Shown: in pieces, positions 46,259 to 55,266 of the stretch | How the letters are laid out: each line of letters begins with the position of its first letter | How positions within the stretch are numbered: position 1 is the first letter of the stretch | NCBI GenBank assembly: GCA_963767645.1 | Contig: CAVYEW010000003.1 | Location: 1-64,000 of the forward strand | Direction of reading: 5' to 3' | Length of the DNA stretch: 64,000 nucleotides | Source: DATFDN01 sp963767645 | GTDB taxonomy: Bacteria > Pseudomonadota > Alphaproteobacteria > Acetobacterales > Acetobacteraceae | Translations under genes and position numbers: made by a program | The notes under the pieces: generated by a model | The model's database searches: none | Told to the model about the DNA's origin: nothing | The model's input: only the letters and a program-made list of their open reading frames with translations

Positions 46259-46454
46259 TCAGACCGGGTACGGCGCAGCGCATCCAGATCGCCTTCCCAC
46301 CCCATGCCATGCATGGTCTCGATGGCCCGCCTCTGACGGGCGCTTCGGATCGCCGGCGCAATGCTTCCTCAACGGTCGCCTTCTTCGTGGACAGGCCGGT
46401 GATCGCCATTGCCTCGGCAATCAGCGCGTCGTCAAGGTCGATATTCGTACGCAT
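46255..46454 (-). CDS. vapB: VapB family antitoxin, one-base frame break
   Basis: The start at 46454 gives MRTNIDLDDALIAEAMAITG, the VapB ribbon-helix-helix N-terminus, then STKKATVEEALRR. The toxin-binding C-terminus is one frame over: AIRSARQRRAIETMHGMGWEGDLDALRRTRSE, stopping at 46255 where vapC begins. A single missing G in the run at about 46353-46354 accounts for the break. Because the coupled vapC is intact, a truly broken antitoxin would be harmful; a sequence error is more plausible. Confidence 0.8.
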
Positions 46455-46586
46455 CGACACCTGCGATGTGTAGGAAGGCACTCACCTTATACACCCATGG
46501 GCGCACAAGCCAGTCACGGGCGCTTGCCAGCCCCGGCGATCCCCGGCCTATGCTGCGGGCAAGCAATCAACCGGAGGAAGCCTCGT

Positions 46587-47838
46587 ATGACGCATCGCCG
46601 TCCGCTCCTCGCCGTCCTGGCCCTCGCGCTTGGGTTCGGCCTCCGCGCCGCCGTCGCGCAGCCGCAGCCCCCGATCACCATTGGCTTTGCCATGTCGCTC
46701 ACCGGCGGGCTCGCGCCGAACGGCAAGGCGGCGCTGCTGGCCATGCAGATCTGGGCCGAGGACAAGAATGCCAAGGGCGGCCTGCTCGGCCGGCCGGTCA
46801 AGCTTGTCTATTACGACGACCAGAGCAACCCGGCGCAGATTCCAGGCATCTACACCAAGCTGCTGGACGTGGACAAAGTCGATCTGGTGGTCAGCGGCTA
46901 TGCGACCAACATGATCGCGCCGGCGATGCCGGTCATCATCCAGCACGGGCGCACCTTCCTTGGCCTGCTCGGCCTCGACGTAAACAGCAAGTTCCACTAC
47001 CCGAAATACTTCTCGATCACGCCGACCGGCGGGCCGCATCCAAAGCAGAGCTTCTCGCAGCCCTTCTTCGCGGTCGCCGCCGGCATGCAGCCCAAGCCCG
47101 TGCGCCTGGCGCTGGTGGGCGCGGACGCGGAGTTCCCGAAGAACGCGCTCGACGGCGCGCGGGAGCTGGCGAAGGGGAACAAGCTCAGCATCGTCTATGA
47201 CCGCAGCTATCCGCCGAGTACCGCCGATTTCAGCCCGATCGTGCGTTCGATCCAGGCCGCGCGCCCGGATGTCGTGTTCGTCGCCTCCTACCCGCCCGAC
47301 ACGGTCGGGATGCTGCGCGCGGCGCGCGAGGCGGGCCTCAAGGCGCGGCTGTTCGGCGGCGGCATGGTGGGCCTGCAATCAACCGCGATCAAGACGCAGC
47401 TGGGTGATCTGCTGAATGGCATCGTCGATTACGATTACTGGCTCCCCGTCGGGCGCTATGCCAGGGCCGAGGCGATGGCGTTCCTGAAGGAATACCAGGG
47501 AAAGGCCGGCGCGGCCGGGGTCGACGCGCTCGGCTATTACCTGCCGCCCTTTGCCTATGCCGACATGCAGGTCCTGGCCGATGCCGTCGAGGCCACGAAG
47601 AGCCTCGCCGATGACAAGCTCGCCGAGTACTTGCTCAGCCACGAGTTCAACACGATCGCCGGGCCGATCAAGTTCGGCCCCGACGGCGAGTGAGGCGCGG
47701 GTGCTCGAAGTGCAGTTCCAGGGCGTGCAGGGCCACGATCTCGCGCAGTTCAAGGATCCCAAGACCGAGGTCATCCTGTTCCCGTCCGAGTACAAGTCCG
47801 GCACCCTGCGCGCGCCCTACGAGGAAGCGCAGCATTGA
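46587..47838 (+). CDS. Branched-chain amino acid-type ABC transporter substrate-binding protein, one-base frame break
   Basis: The ATG at 46587 has CCGGAGGAAG upstream. Signal peptide ends AAVAQ. Periplasmic-binding (Peripla_BP_6, LivJ-like) domain: ITIGFAMSLTGGLAPNGKAALLAMQIW, VVSGYATNMIAPAMPVI, VGADAEFPKNALDGARELA and the PDVVFVASYPPDTVGMLRAA strand. Near the C-terminus an apparent TGA at 47692 follows FGPDGE. Removing one base there restores GEWARVLEVQFQGVQGHDL and a stop at 47836-47838, giving 416 residues. No liv permease or ATPase genes are adjacent. Confidence 0.88.
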
Positions 47839-48221
47839 CCCTCGGCACCGACAGGAAAAGTCCGCTTATGCCGCCTGTCTGGCGCCGCGCCGCCGGGGTG
47901 GACCCGCTCGGCTACTATATCGGCCCGCTCGCATATGCCGATCTGCAGGTGCTCGCCCAAGCGGTCGAGGGTGTCGGCAGCCTGGGCCAGGAGAAGCTGG
48001 CCGACTACCTGCGCACGCACACGTTCCACACGGTGGCCGGGGACATCAGCTTCGGGCCGAACGGCGAATGGGCACGGCCACGCGTGCTGGAGGTGCAGTT
48101 CCAGGGCGTGCAGGGACACGACCTCGCGCAGTTCAAGGATGCCAAGACCGAGGTGATCCTGTTCCCGCCCGAGTACAGCTCCGGCACCCTGCGTGCGCCC
48201 TACGGAGGCGCCGGGCAGTGA
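47835..48221 (+). pseudogene. Duplicated C-terminal fragment of the upstream binding protein
   Basis: About 108 residues (from AGVDPLGYYIGPLAYADLQ to RAPYGGAGQ) match the C-terminus of the preceding substrate-binding protein, with the last ~45 residues almost identical (RVLEVQFQGVQGHDLAQFKD, then KTEVILFPPEY). The first ~18 codons before it are unrelated, and there is no signal peptide or N-terminal lobe. This is the 3' stump of a tandem duplicate whose 5' part was deleted. It retains the intact GEWARPRVLEV junction that is frame-shifted in the main copy. Confidence 0.75.
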
Positions 48222-48270
48222 GCGGCGGTCGGCGGGTTACTCGGGACCAGGATTCGGCTTGCGTTCTCTG

Positions 48271-48429
48271 ATACCAAGCTGCGTTGAAAGTGACCTGTTG
48301 CCACTCCGTCATGCCCGGCGCAGGCCGGGCATCCACGCCTTCGCTTGCCGCCACCGAGGCGTGGATGCTCGCGACAAGCGCGAGCATGACGGCGGGGAGG
48401 AGCAAGTCAACTTCAAGGCGGGCCGGTAT
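48271..48429. repeat. MITE-like palindromic repeat, copy A
   Basis: A 159-bp element bounded by ATACC and GGTAT, with imperfect terminal inverted repeats of about 40 bp (GTTGAAAGTGACCTG against its counterpart). The core has three hairpins including GCCCGGCGCAGGCCGGGC and GATGCTCGCGACAAGCGCGAGCAT around CATCCACGCC. Copy B at 52042-52198 is nearly the same sequence in the opposite orientation. No coding capacity, so a non-autonomous element. Confidence 0.75.
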
Positions 48430-48465
48430 GATAGGCTGTAGGCGATAGGGAACTGGAGGAGATTC

Positions 48466-49203
48466 ATGGCCAAAGCACAGCCGGTATTGCTGCTCACCGG
48501 CGCCAGCCGAGGCATCGGGCATGCCACCGTGAAGCGGTTCAGCGACGGCGGCTGGCGCGTGCTGACCATCTCGCGCCACGCATTCGACCCGCGCTGCCCC
48601 TGGGAGGGCGGGGCGCGCAACCACATCCAGCTCGACCTTTCCGACATCGCCAACATCGCGGCGGCCCTGCCACGCATCCGCGACATCGCCGAGGGGCGGC
48701 TCGACGCGCTGATCAACAACGCCGCGATCTCGCCCAAGACGCCGGACGGGGCCAAGATGCCCAGCCTCCAGATGCCCTATGCCGACTGGCTGCACGTCTT
48801 CAACGTGAACCTGTTCGCCGCCGTGGCGCTGGTCCAGGGGCTGAAGGACTATCTCGTCGCCTCGCAAGGCAGCGTGGTCAACATCACCTCCATCGTCGGC
48901 ACCCGCGTCCACCCCTTCGCCTCCGCCGCCTATGCCTGCTCCAAGGCGGCGCTCGGCGCGCTGACACGGGAGATGGCAAGCGAGTTGGGCGCGAGCGGCG
49001 TGCGGGTGAACGCGGTCTCGCCGGGGGAGATCGAGACCTCCATCCTCTCGCCCGGCACCGACGCCATCGTCGAGCACCAGATCCCGATGCGCCGCATGGG
49101 GCAGCCCACCGAAGTGGCGGAGCTGCTGCTCTTTCTCTGCTCGGACAAGGCACGCTACATCACCGGATCGGAGATGTTCATCGACGGCGGCCAGCACGTC
49201 TGA
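48466..49203 (+). CDS. SDR family oxidoreductase
   Basis: 245-residue classical short-chain dehydrogenase/reductase. Cofactor motif TGASRGIGHATVKRF (TG-x3-G-x-G), the structural INNAAIS motif, catalytic serine in NITSIVGTRVHPFASAAYACSKAAL with Y-x3-K (YACSK), and VNAVSPGEIETSIL after it. C-terminal SDKARYITGSEMFIDGGQ is standard for the fold. GGAGGAG precedes the ATG. Substrate not determined. The cobW-like gene starts 18 bp downstream, so they may be cotranscribed. Confidence 0.93.
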   Translation: MAKAQPVLLLTGASRGIGHATVKRFSDGGWRVLTISRHAFDPRCPWEGGARNHIQLDLSDIANIAAALPRIRDIAEGRLDALINNAAISPKTPDGAKMPSLQMPYADWLHVFNVNLFAAVALVQGLKDYLVASQGSVVNITSIVGTRVHPFASAAYACSKAALGALTREMASELGASGVRVNAVSPGEIETSILSPGTDAIVEHQIPMRRMGQPTEVAELLLFLCSDKARYITGSEMFIDGGQHV

Positions 49204-49221
49204 TCGGCCGTCCCGTCCGCC

Positions 49222-50235
49222 ATGAGCGAGTCTCTGCCGATCGCGGTGCTGACCGGCTTCCTCGGCAGCGGCAAGACCACGTTCCTGCGCCGCGCGCTTG
49301 CCGCGCCCGGCATGGCGGAGACGGCGGTCGTCATCAACGAATTCGGCAAGGTCGGCCTCGATCACCTGCTGGTGGAGGCCAGCCCGGACGAAGTGGTGCA
49401 GTTGCCGAGCGGATGTCTCTGCTGCGCGGTGCGGCAGGACCTGGTGCGCACGCTCTATCGCCTGCTCGCCCGCCGCGCTGAGGGCCTGGCGTTCCGCCGC
49501 ATCGTCATCGAGACCAGCGGCCTCGCGGAGCCGGCGCCGATCCTCGCCACCTTGGCCGCCGACCCGCATCTGGAACGCGCCTTGCGCCTCGCCGCCGTGC
49601 TCACGCTGGTCGATGCCGTCGCCGGACTGGCGACGCTCGACCGCTACGCGGAGGCGACGGCGCAGGCGGTGCTCGCCGATCGGCTGCTGCTGACCAAGAC
49701 CGACATCATGGCGCCGCCGCCGGCGCTGATCGAGCGTCTGCTCGGCTTCAATCCCTCCGCCGAGATCGCCGACGCCCGCGCCTTCGACGATCCGGCGCGG
49801 GCGCTGTTCGGTTGCGTGCCGCGCGCCGGTCCACGCCGGCGTCTCTTCGCCGCCCCGGCCTCGCACACGCATGGCATCGTCAGCTTCGCTTTCGCGCTGC
49901 GCCGGAAGATGTCGCGGCTCGACTTCGCCCGCGCGCTCGGCGGGCTGGCGCGCGATCGCGGCGAGGATCTGCTCCGGGTCAAGGGGATCATCGGCTTCGC
50001 CGACGCCGAGCGGCCCGCCGCGATCCACGCCGTGCAGCATACGCTCTATCCGCCCGAGTGGCTCGATGCCTGGCCGGATGAGGCGCGCATCGGACGGCTG
50101 GTGTTCATCACTCGCGGCATTGCCGAGAACGAGGTTCTCGCGCGGTTTGCGGCGGGCGATCCGGCGTCGCTCGGCATTGACGCCCCCACGCCCGTGCCGG
50201 ACAGTCCCGGCGGCGACGCCGGAGGGACGAGATGA
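49222..50235 (+). CDS. CobW/COG0523 family GTPase (metal chaperone)
   Basis: 337 residues. G3E P-loop GTPase: Walker A GFLGSGKTTFLRRAL, VVINEFGKVGLDHLL, the metal-binding C-x-CC in PSGCLCCAVRQDL, a Walker B-like VIETSGLAEPAPI, and the LLLTKTDIM guanine motif. The C-terminal CobW_C domain begins near HTHGIVSFAFALRRKMSRLDF, with the conserved His-x-His metal site. It hands zinc or cobalt to client enzymes. Its stop overlaps the start of the ThDP enzyme gene (ATGA at 50232-50235), so the two are translationally coupled. Confidence 0.93.
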   Translation: MSESLPIAVLTGFLGSGKTTFLRRALAAPGMAETAVVINEFGKVGLDHLLVEASPDEVVQLPSGCLCCAVRQDLVRTLYRLLARRAEGLAFRRIVIETSGLAEPAPILATLAADPHLERALRLAAVLTLVDAVAGLATLDRYAEATAQAVLADRLLLTKTDIMAPPPALIERLLGFNPSAEIADARAFDDPARALFGCVPRAGPRRRLFAAPASHTHGIVSFAFALRRKMSRLDFARALGGLARDRGEDLLRVKGIIGFADAERPAAIHAVQHTLYPPEWLDAWPDEARIGRLVFITRGIAENEVLARFAAGDPASLGIDAPTPVPDSPGGDAGGTR

Positions 50236-51878
50236 GCGACTACACCGTTGGCGACCTCGTCGCCGAATTCCTGTCGGCCTGCGGCGTCAGCACCGTGTTC
50301 GGCATCGCCTCGGTCCACAACATCCCGATGCTCGACGCGATCGGCCGGCGCAACGCGATCCGCTTCATCATGGCCCGCGGGGAACTGGGCGGGGCGCACA
50401 TGGCGGACGGCTACGCGCGCGTCTCCGGCCATCTCGGCGTGATCTTCTCCTCCACCGGGCCGGGCGCGGCAAACGCCGTGGGCGGGCTGGTCGAGGCGCG
50501 CTTCGCCAGCTCCCCGGTGCTGCACATCACCGGCCAGACGGCGACCAAGTTCGCCGACCGCGAGGTGGGCACCGTGCATGACGCCGTCGATCAGCTCGGC
50601 ATGCTGCGCTCGGTCTCGAAAAGCGCCTATCGCATCCGCTCCGCGCAGCAGGCGCTCGGCGTGCTCACCCGCGCGGCGACCGAGGCACTGACCCCGCCCA
50701 TGGGTCCGGTCAGCGTCGAGGTGCCGATCGACCTGCAACGCGCCCCGATCCCGCGCCCCGCGATGCTGGATGGCTTCGCGCTCCCCCTGCCCGTCCCGCG
50801 CGCGCCGGCCGAGGCGGAACTCGACGAACTCGCCGCCCGCGTGCAGCGCGCCCGCCGCCCGATGCTGTGGATCGGCGCCGGCGCCCGGCAGTGCGGGACG
50901 GAGGTGCGCCGGCTGCTCGACATGGGCTTCACCATGCTCAACAGCCTGCAAGGCCGCGGCGTGGTGCCCGAGGACGACCCGCGCAGCCTGGGCGCCCTGC
51001 ACGGCAACGGGATGCCGGGAGTGGCGGAGTTCTACGAGACGGTGGATCTCATGCTGGTGGTCGGCGCGCGGCTGCGCGGGCAGGAGACCGCCGAGTTCGC
51101 GCTGAAGCTGCCCAGCACCATTATCCAGATCGACATCGACCCGCTGGCCAATGGCCGCACCTATCCCAACGAGTATTTCGTCTGCGGCGACGCGAGGCTG
51201 ACGCTCGCCGGCCTGGCGCAGCGCATCGCGGGAAGGTTCAGCCCCGATCCCGGCTATCAGCGCGAGTTCGCCGCGATGAAGCAGCGCGTGCGCCCGGAGT
51301 TCCTGGCGACGCTCGGCGTCTACGCCTCGTTTCCCGACCAGCTTCGCCCCGTGCTGCCCAAGGATGCGCTCTGGGTGCGCGACGTCACGCAGAGCAACAC
51401 CACCTGGGGCAACCGCGTCTTCCCGATCCACGACCCGCACCAGAACGTCTATCCGGTGGGCGCCGGTATCGGCCAGGGCTTTCCTTTGGGCATCGGCGCC
51501 GCCGCGGCCGCGCGCGGGCGCAAGACCATCGTCATGACCGGCGACGGCGGCTTCTTCCTGAACGTGGGCGAGCTATGGACCGCGGTGCAGGAGAATCTCG
51601 ACCTGACTTTGGTGGTGATGAACGACTTTGGCTATGGCGTCATCAAGCGCATCCAGGATTCTACCCAGGGCCGCCGCTTCTTCGCCGACCTGCAAAGCCC
51701 CGACCTGGGCCGGCTCGCCGCGCTGTCGGACATCCCGTTCTGGAAGGTAGAGCGGCCCGAGGAGTTCGGCGCGACGGTCGGCCGGGCATTGGCGCATACC
51801 GGGCTGAGCATGGTCGAGGTGGACATGCACAAGGTGGGCGAATTCCCGGCCTATTATCCCTTCAACCAGCGGCGGTGA
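50232..51878 (+). CDS. Thiamine pyrophosphate-binding protein, acetolactate synthase-like
   Basis: 548-residue ThDP enzyme. Pyr domain with the activating glutamate in MARGELGGAHMADGYARVSG, SSTGPGAANAVGGLVEAR, the central DHS-like domain with RPMLWIGAGARQCGTEV, and the PP domain with GDGGFFLNVGELWTAVQENLDLTLVVMNDFGYGVI. Distinct from the ThDP enzyme at 3462-5138. No regulatory subunit is adjacent. Coupled to the CobW gene by ATGA; reason unclear. Likely a decarboxylase or carboligase; substrate unknown. Confidence 0.9.
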   Translation: MSDYTVGDLVAEFLSACGVSTVFGIASVHNIPMLDAIGRRNAIRFIMARGELGGAHMADGYARVSGHLGVIFSSTGPGAANAVGGLVEARFASSPVLHITGQTATKFADREVGTVHDAVDQLGMLRSVSKSAYRIRSAQQALGVLTRAATEALTPPMGPVSVEVPIDLQRAPIPRPAMLDGFALPLPVPRAPAEAELDELAARVQRARRPMLWIGAGARQCGTEVRRLLDMGFTMLNSLQGRGVVPEDDPRSLGALHGNGMPGVAEFYETVDLMLVVGARLRGQETAEFALKLPSTIIQIDIDPLANGRTYPNEYFVCGDARLTLAGLAQRIAGRFSPDPGYQREFAAMKQRVRPEFLATLGVYASFPDQLRPVLPKDALWVRDVTQSNTTWGNRVFPIHDPHQNVYPVGAGIGQGFPLGIGAAAAARGRKTIVMTGDGGFFLNVGELWTAVQENLDLTLVVMNDFGYGVIKRIQDSTQGRRFFADLQSPDLGRLAALSDIPFWKVERPEEFGATVGRALAHTGLSMVEVDMHKVGEFPAYYPFNQRR

Positions 51879-52041
51879 ACGGCGATAGCGATATTCGATC
51901 GCGACGGCCGGTACGGCAATCACACGAACGGCACAAGCCATGCCGCGCTTTACCTTCGGCAAGACGCCGCAGGGTTACACGTCATCGATCAATGGAACGT
52001 TCGAGAGCACGGCCGTGTGGTCAGGCATTTGGCTCCACATG

Positions 52042-52198
52042 ATACCGGCCTGCCTTGTTGACTTGTTCCTCCCCGCCGTCATGCTCGCGCTTGTCGCGAG
52101 CATCCACGCCTTGATGGCGGCAAGCGAAGGCGTGGATGCCCGGCCTGCGCCGGGCATGACGGAGTGGGCAACAGGTCACTTTCACCGCAGCCTGGTAT
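52042..52198. repeat. MITE-like palindromic repeat, copy B (inverted)
   Basis: 157-bp element that is the reverse complement of copy A at 48271-48429 with few differences, again with ATACC/GGTAT ends and the same hairpins (GATGCCCGGCCTGCGCCGGGCAT, CATGCTCGCGCTTGTCGCGAGCAT). It ends 11 bp before the start of the small secreted gene at 52209. Together with 51879-52041, where no supportable gene was seen, it fills the gap after the ThDP enzyme. Confidence 0.75.
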
Positions 52199-52208
52199 GA
52201 GTGACATA

Positions 52209-52480
52209 ATGCGCGTAAGTGCCATCTTTGCACTTACTGCTGGCTTCGCTTCGGCTCAGATGACGGAGTGTCCGTCAAGCTCTGCTGGTAAATCTTTAAC
52301 GGACGTTGGCGTTTACGATGGATCCCAAAGGATGGAGGATGGAATATTGGCTACAAGCCAGCATCGAAAAAGGGCTTCTATCTCGCATGTCGCTATGGTC
52401 ACAGAGTCCTCGAAATACCTCTTTGCAAGACCGTGAAATCCTGTCGTTTCAGAACCTATCCACATGTCGCCTGTCGATAG
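52209..52480 (+). CDS. Small secreted protein (STY0301-like), one-base frame break
   Basis: MRVSAIFALTAGFASAQ is a short signal peptide, followed by CPSSSAGKSLTDVGVYDG. The rest is one frame over: PKDGGWNIGYKPASKKGFYL, ACRYGHRVLEIPL and CKTVKSCRF, with a stop at 52478-52480. The pattern of a single N-terminal Cys, VYDG, GWNIGY, ACRYG and V-x-SCRF resembles the STY0301-type small periplasmic proteins of unknown role. One missing base at the CCC of 52325-52327 would repair it. Base composition is visibly more AT-rich than its neighbours, suggesting recent acquisition. Confidence 0.55.
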
Positions 52481-52586
52481 CTCACAAGTTGCCGACCGTC
52501 CGGGCACTTTCCGCAAGCGCCTCGATCATGCCACCTACGACTCGCCAGTGGACATCCCTCTCCAAATCGGCAAGCCTCCAGACATC

Positions 52587-53447
52587 ATGCACTGGACCCA
52601 TCGCCGCGAGCGCTATCGTGCCGTCCTGGCCGGCGACGCCTGTATCCACCCCGGCTCGGTGTTCGACCCGATCTCGGCGCGCATCGCCGAGGAGCTCGGC
52701 TTCGAGGTCGGGATGTTCGCCGGCTCCATCGCCTCCTACACCGTGCTCGGCGCCCCCGACCTCATCGTGCTCACGCTCACTGAGTTCGCCGCCCAGGCCT
52801 ACCGCATCAACCGCGCCGGCAGCTTGCCCCTGATGGTCGACGCCGACCACGGCTATGGCAACGCGCTCAACGTCATGCGCACCGTGCAGGAGCTGGAGAC
52901 CGCCGGGGTCGCCGCGCTGACGATCGAGGATACGGCCCTCCCCCGCCGCTTCGGCGAAGCCAAGCCGACGCTGATCCCGCTGGAGGAGGGCGTCGGCAAG
53001 ATGCGCGCGGCGCTGGCGGCGCGCGAGGACAAGACGCTTTCGATTATCGGGCGCACCAGCGCGCCGAGTCTCACCGAAATCGAGGACGCCATCGCGCGGG
53101 CGCGCGCCTACGAGAAAGCCGGCGTGGACGGCCTGTTCATCGCCGGCGGGCTGACGCGCGAACAGCTCGACGCGCTTTCGGGCGCGCTGCAGATTCCCCT
53201 CCTGCTCGGCGGCGCGCCAGCCGACCTCCTGGATAAACCCTATCTCGCCAGAAGCCGCGTGCGGATCGCGCTGCAAGGCCATCAACCGTTCGCCGCCGCC
53301 GTGCAGGCCGTGTACAACACGCTCAAGGCGTTGCGCGAGGGCACGCCGCCCGGCAAGCTGGACGGCGTGGCGCCGCCCGCGTTGATGAAGCGTGTGCTGC
53401 GCGAGGTCGACTACCAATCCTGGACCAGCGACTTCCTCGGCGGCTAA
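52587..53447 (+). CDS. Isocitrate lyase/PEP mutase family protein
   Basis: 286-residue TIM-barrel enzyme of the ICL/PEP mutase superfamily. GSVFDPISARIAEELGFEVG, LMVDADHGYGNALNVMRTVQ (metal-binding D-x-D), IEDTALPRRFG (second metal-binding acidic pair) and IIGRTSAPSL. The mutase/lyase-specific KKCG motif is not present, which points toward an oxaloacetate decarboxylase-like or carboxyvinyl-carboxyphosphonate-type member. The ATG at 52587 begins the conserved domain. Its stop overlaps the convergent radical SAM gene by four bases. Confidence 0.82.
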   Translation: MHWTHRRERYRAVLAGDACIHPGSVFDPISARIAEELGFEVGMFAGSIASYTVLGAPDLIVLTLTEFAAQAYRINRAGSLPLMVDADHGYGNALNVMRTVQELETAGVAALTIEDTALPRRFGEAKPTLIPLEEGVGKMRAALAAREDKTLSIIGRTSAPSLTEIEDAIARARAYEKAGVDGLFIAGGLTREQLDALSGALQIPLLLGGAPADLLDKPYLARSRVRIALQGHQPFAAAVQAVYNTLKALREGTPPGKLDGVAPPALMKRVLREVDYQSWTSDFLGG

Positions 53448-54388
53448 CCCCGGCTGCACGCTGCGCCGCCGAGCACGCAGAAGGCGGCGCAGTGCGGATG
53501 GTTCAGCGCGACCGGCCGCGCCGCTTCCGCCAAACTCCGGCCCAGCTCGAAACGCGGATCGTAGGCGAGCAAGGTGCAGGCGAGCACCGAGGGTGCGTCG
53601 GCGCCCTTGCGCTTGACCACCATCCGCGCCGAGGCGCACATCACGTCGTCCGGGGACTTGCCCAACAAGCCCCAGCAGGCCGTGGTGATCTCCGGCACGT
53701 CGCGCGACGCATCCATCTCCGGGAACAGCATCAGCCGCACCGGATCGTGCGCGTCGACCGGAACACCGAGATCGGCGAACAGGCGCGCATACCCCGCGCG
53801 CAGCGCTGCCTCGGGTTCTCCGCCGAAGCGTCGTCCGGCAACGTCGATCGGAAAGCCGTTGCGTGCCAGCCAGACAAGGCCGTCGATCGCCGGAGCCCAG
53901 CTTCGCCGCCCCCGCTCCGCCTCGTGCCCCTGCGGCGTGTAGTGATCGATCGAGACGCGCAGCGCGAGCCTATCGCCATGCGCCGCCTTCAGCGCGAGCA
54001 GCGCCGCGCGCAGCTTGCGCAGCGGCTTCATCGCGTTGGTCAGCACCAGCGCGCGCAGGTCGCGCTCCAGCACGTCCTGCAACATGCCGGTGATCTCGGG
54101 GTTCATGAACGGCTCGCCGCCGGTGAAGCCGATCAGGCGCACCGGCAGCGCATCGCGCGCGATCTCGTCGAGGTAGGCGCGCAGCTCGGCGCGGCTGAGA
54201 TAGGCAAGCTGGTCGTTGCGCGGCGAGGACTCGATGTAGCAGTTCCGGCAGGTCAGGTTGCACAGCGTGCCGGTGTTGACCCACAGCGTCTCCAGCGCGC
54301 GCAGCCCGACGCTCGCGCGCGGCTCGCCTTTCGCGGTCACGTCAGGGTCACGGAACTTGCGCGGATCGAGCGCCAAGCCGCCGTCCAT
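53444..54388 (-). CDS. Radical SAM protein
   Basis: 314 residues. The [4Fe-4S]/SAM motif CNLTCRNCYIE (C-x3-C-x2-C) is preceded by LETLWVNTGTLCNL, and the SAM-binding GFTGGEPFMNP follows. The C-terminus has additional cysteines (CWGLLGK, CTLLAYD, HPHCAAFC, AACSRG) of the SPASM or Twitch type, which suggests auxiliary clusters. The ATG at 54388 overlaps the enoyl-CoA hydratase stop (TGATG), so the two are translationally coupled. No peptide substrate gene is visible. Function unknown. Confidence 0.82.
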   Translation of the reverse strand: MDGGLALDPRKFRDPDVTAKGEPRASVGLRALETLWVNTGTLCNLTCRNCYIESSPRNDQLAYLSRAELRAYLDEIARDALPVRLIGFTGGEPFMNPEITGMLQDVLERDLRALVLTNAMKPLRKLRAALLALKAAHGDRLALRVSIDHYTPQGHEAERGRRSWAPAIDGLVWLARNGFPIDVAGRRFGGEPEAALRAGYARLFADLGVPVDAHDPVRLMLFPEMDASRDVPEITTACWGLLGKSPDDVMCASARMVVKRKGADAPSVLACTLLAYDPRFELGRSLAEAARPVALNHPHCAAFCVLGGAACSRG

Positions 54389-55176
54389 CAACGGCCCCGG
54401 AACGCGGGGCGGCGCTTCTCCAGGAAGGACTGCGTCGCTTCGCGATAGTCCTCGCTGCTGGCGGCGGCGCGTTGCGCCTCGGCGATCGCGCCCGCGCGTT
54501 CCGCCTGCTCGCCGCGCGCGATCGCTTCCAGGGTGAGCTTCGCGCCGCGCTGCGACAGCGGCGCGCGCTCGGCCAGCTCGCGGGCCAGCGCGCGGGCGCC
54601 CTCCAGCGCCCCCGCCTCGCTCACCTCGTCCAGCAGGCCCATGGCCCGGCACTCCGTTACCGGGAAGACGCGGCCCGAAAAGAGCACGAGCTTGGCGCGC
54701 GACAGCCCGACGGCGCGCAACAGGTTGGTGGTGTCGAGCACGCTGTAGACGATGCCCCGCTTGGCCGCCGGAATGCCCATCTGCGTCGTCGCGTCTCCCA
54801 CGCGCAGGTCGCAGGCAAGCGCCAGACCGCAGCCGCCCCCGACGCAGTAACCGTGCGCCGCGGCGATCGTCGGCTGCGGCAGATCGCGGATCGCCAGCGT
54901 CGTCATCCGCCCCGCCTCGCCATAGGCTTTCGATCCCTCGGCGCTGGAGCGCATCTCGGGAAACTCCGAGATGTCGGCACCGGCCGAGAAATGCCCGGCC
55001 GCGCCGGTAAGGATGACCACGCGCACATCCGATCGCTCGCGGAAGCCGGCGAACACCTCGCCGAGGCGCTGCCACATGGCGAATGAGACGGCGTTGCGCT
55101 TGGCCGGCTTGTTCAGCGTGACGGTGACGATCCCCGCCTCGTCCTGATCCACCAGGACGTCATCGGTCTCGGCCAT
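54388..55176 (-). CDS. Enoyl-CoA hydratase/isomerase family protein
   Basis: 262-residue crotonase fold. Oxyanion-hole motif LTGAAGHFSAGADISEFPEM and AAHGYCVGGGCGLALACDLRVGD, where the second glycine-rich loop is standard; MGIPAAKRGIVYSVLDTTNLLRAVG follows. The glutamates of a classical hydratase pair are not both obvious, so isomerase or other crotonase activity is possible. It starts 90 bp from the divergent CoA-transferase gene, which suggests a shared acyl-CoA pathway. Confidence 0.9.
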   Translation of the reverse strand: MAETDDVLVDQDEAGIVTVTLNKPAKRNAVSFAMWQRLGEVFAGFRERSDVRVVILTGAAGHFSAGADISEFPEMRSSAEGSKAYGEAGRMTTLAIRDLPQPTIAAAHGYCVGGGCGLALACDLRVGDATTQMGIPAAKRGIVYSVLDTTNLLRAVGLSRAKLVLFSGRVFPVTECRAMGLLDEVSEAGALEGARALARELAERAPLSQRGAKLTLEAIARGEQAERAGAIAEAQRAAASSEDYREATQSFLEKRRPAFRGR

Positions 55177-55266
55177 GGTCGCTGCCTCGCTTTGATTTTG
55201 GCGGGCGAGGATGCCATCACGGCAGCGCCCCGCCAAGCAGCGCGCCCTGACAGGAGGAACGCCACC

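Noticed and set aside
47690..47695. In-frame TGA in the substrate-binding protein as a second selenocysteine codon
   Set aside because: The codons after the TGA in the same frame do not continue the family; the correct C-terminus is one frame over, and the duplicated fragment shows the normal GEWARPRVLEV sequence. A one-base insertion explains it, and no UxxC motif or SECIS-like hairpin is evident.
51940..52200. 86-codon plus-strand frame through MITE copy B
   Set aside because: Most of its length is the repeat element read in one orientation; the same repeat is non-coding in its other copies.
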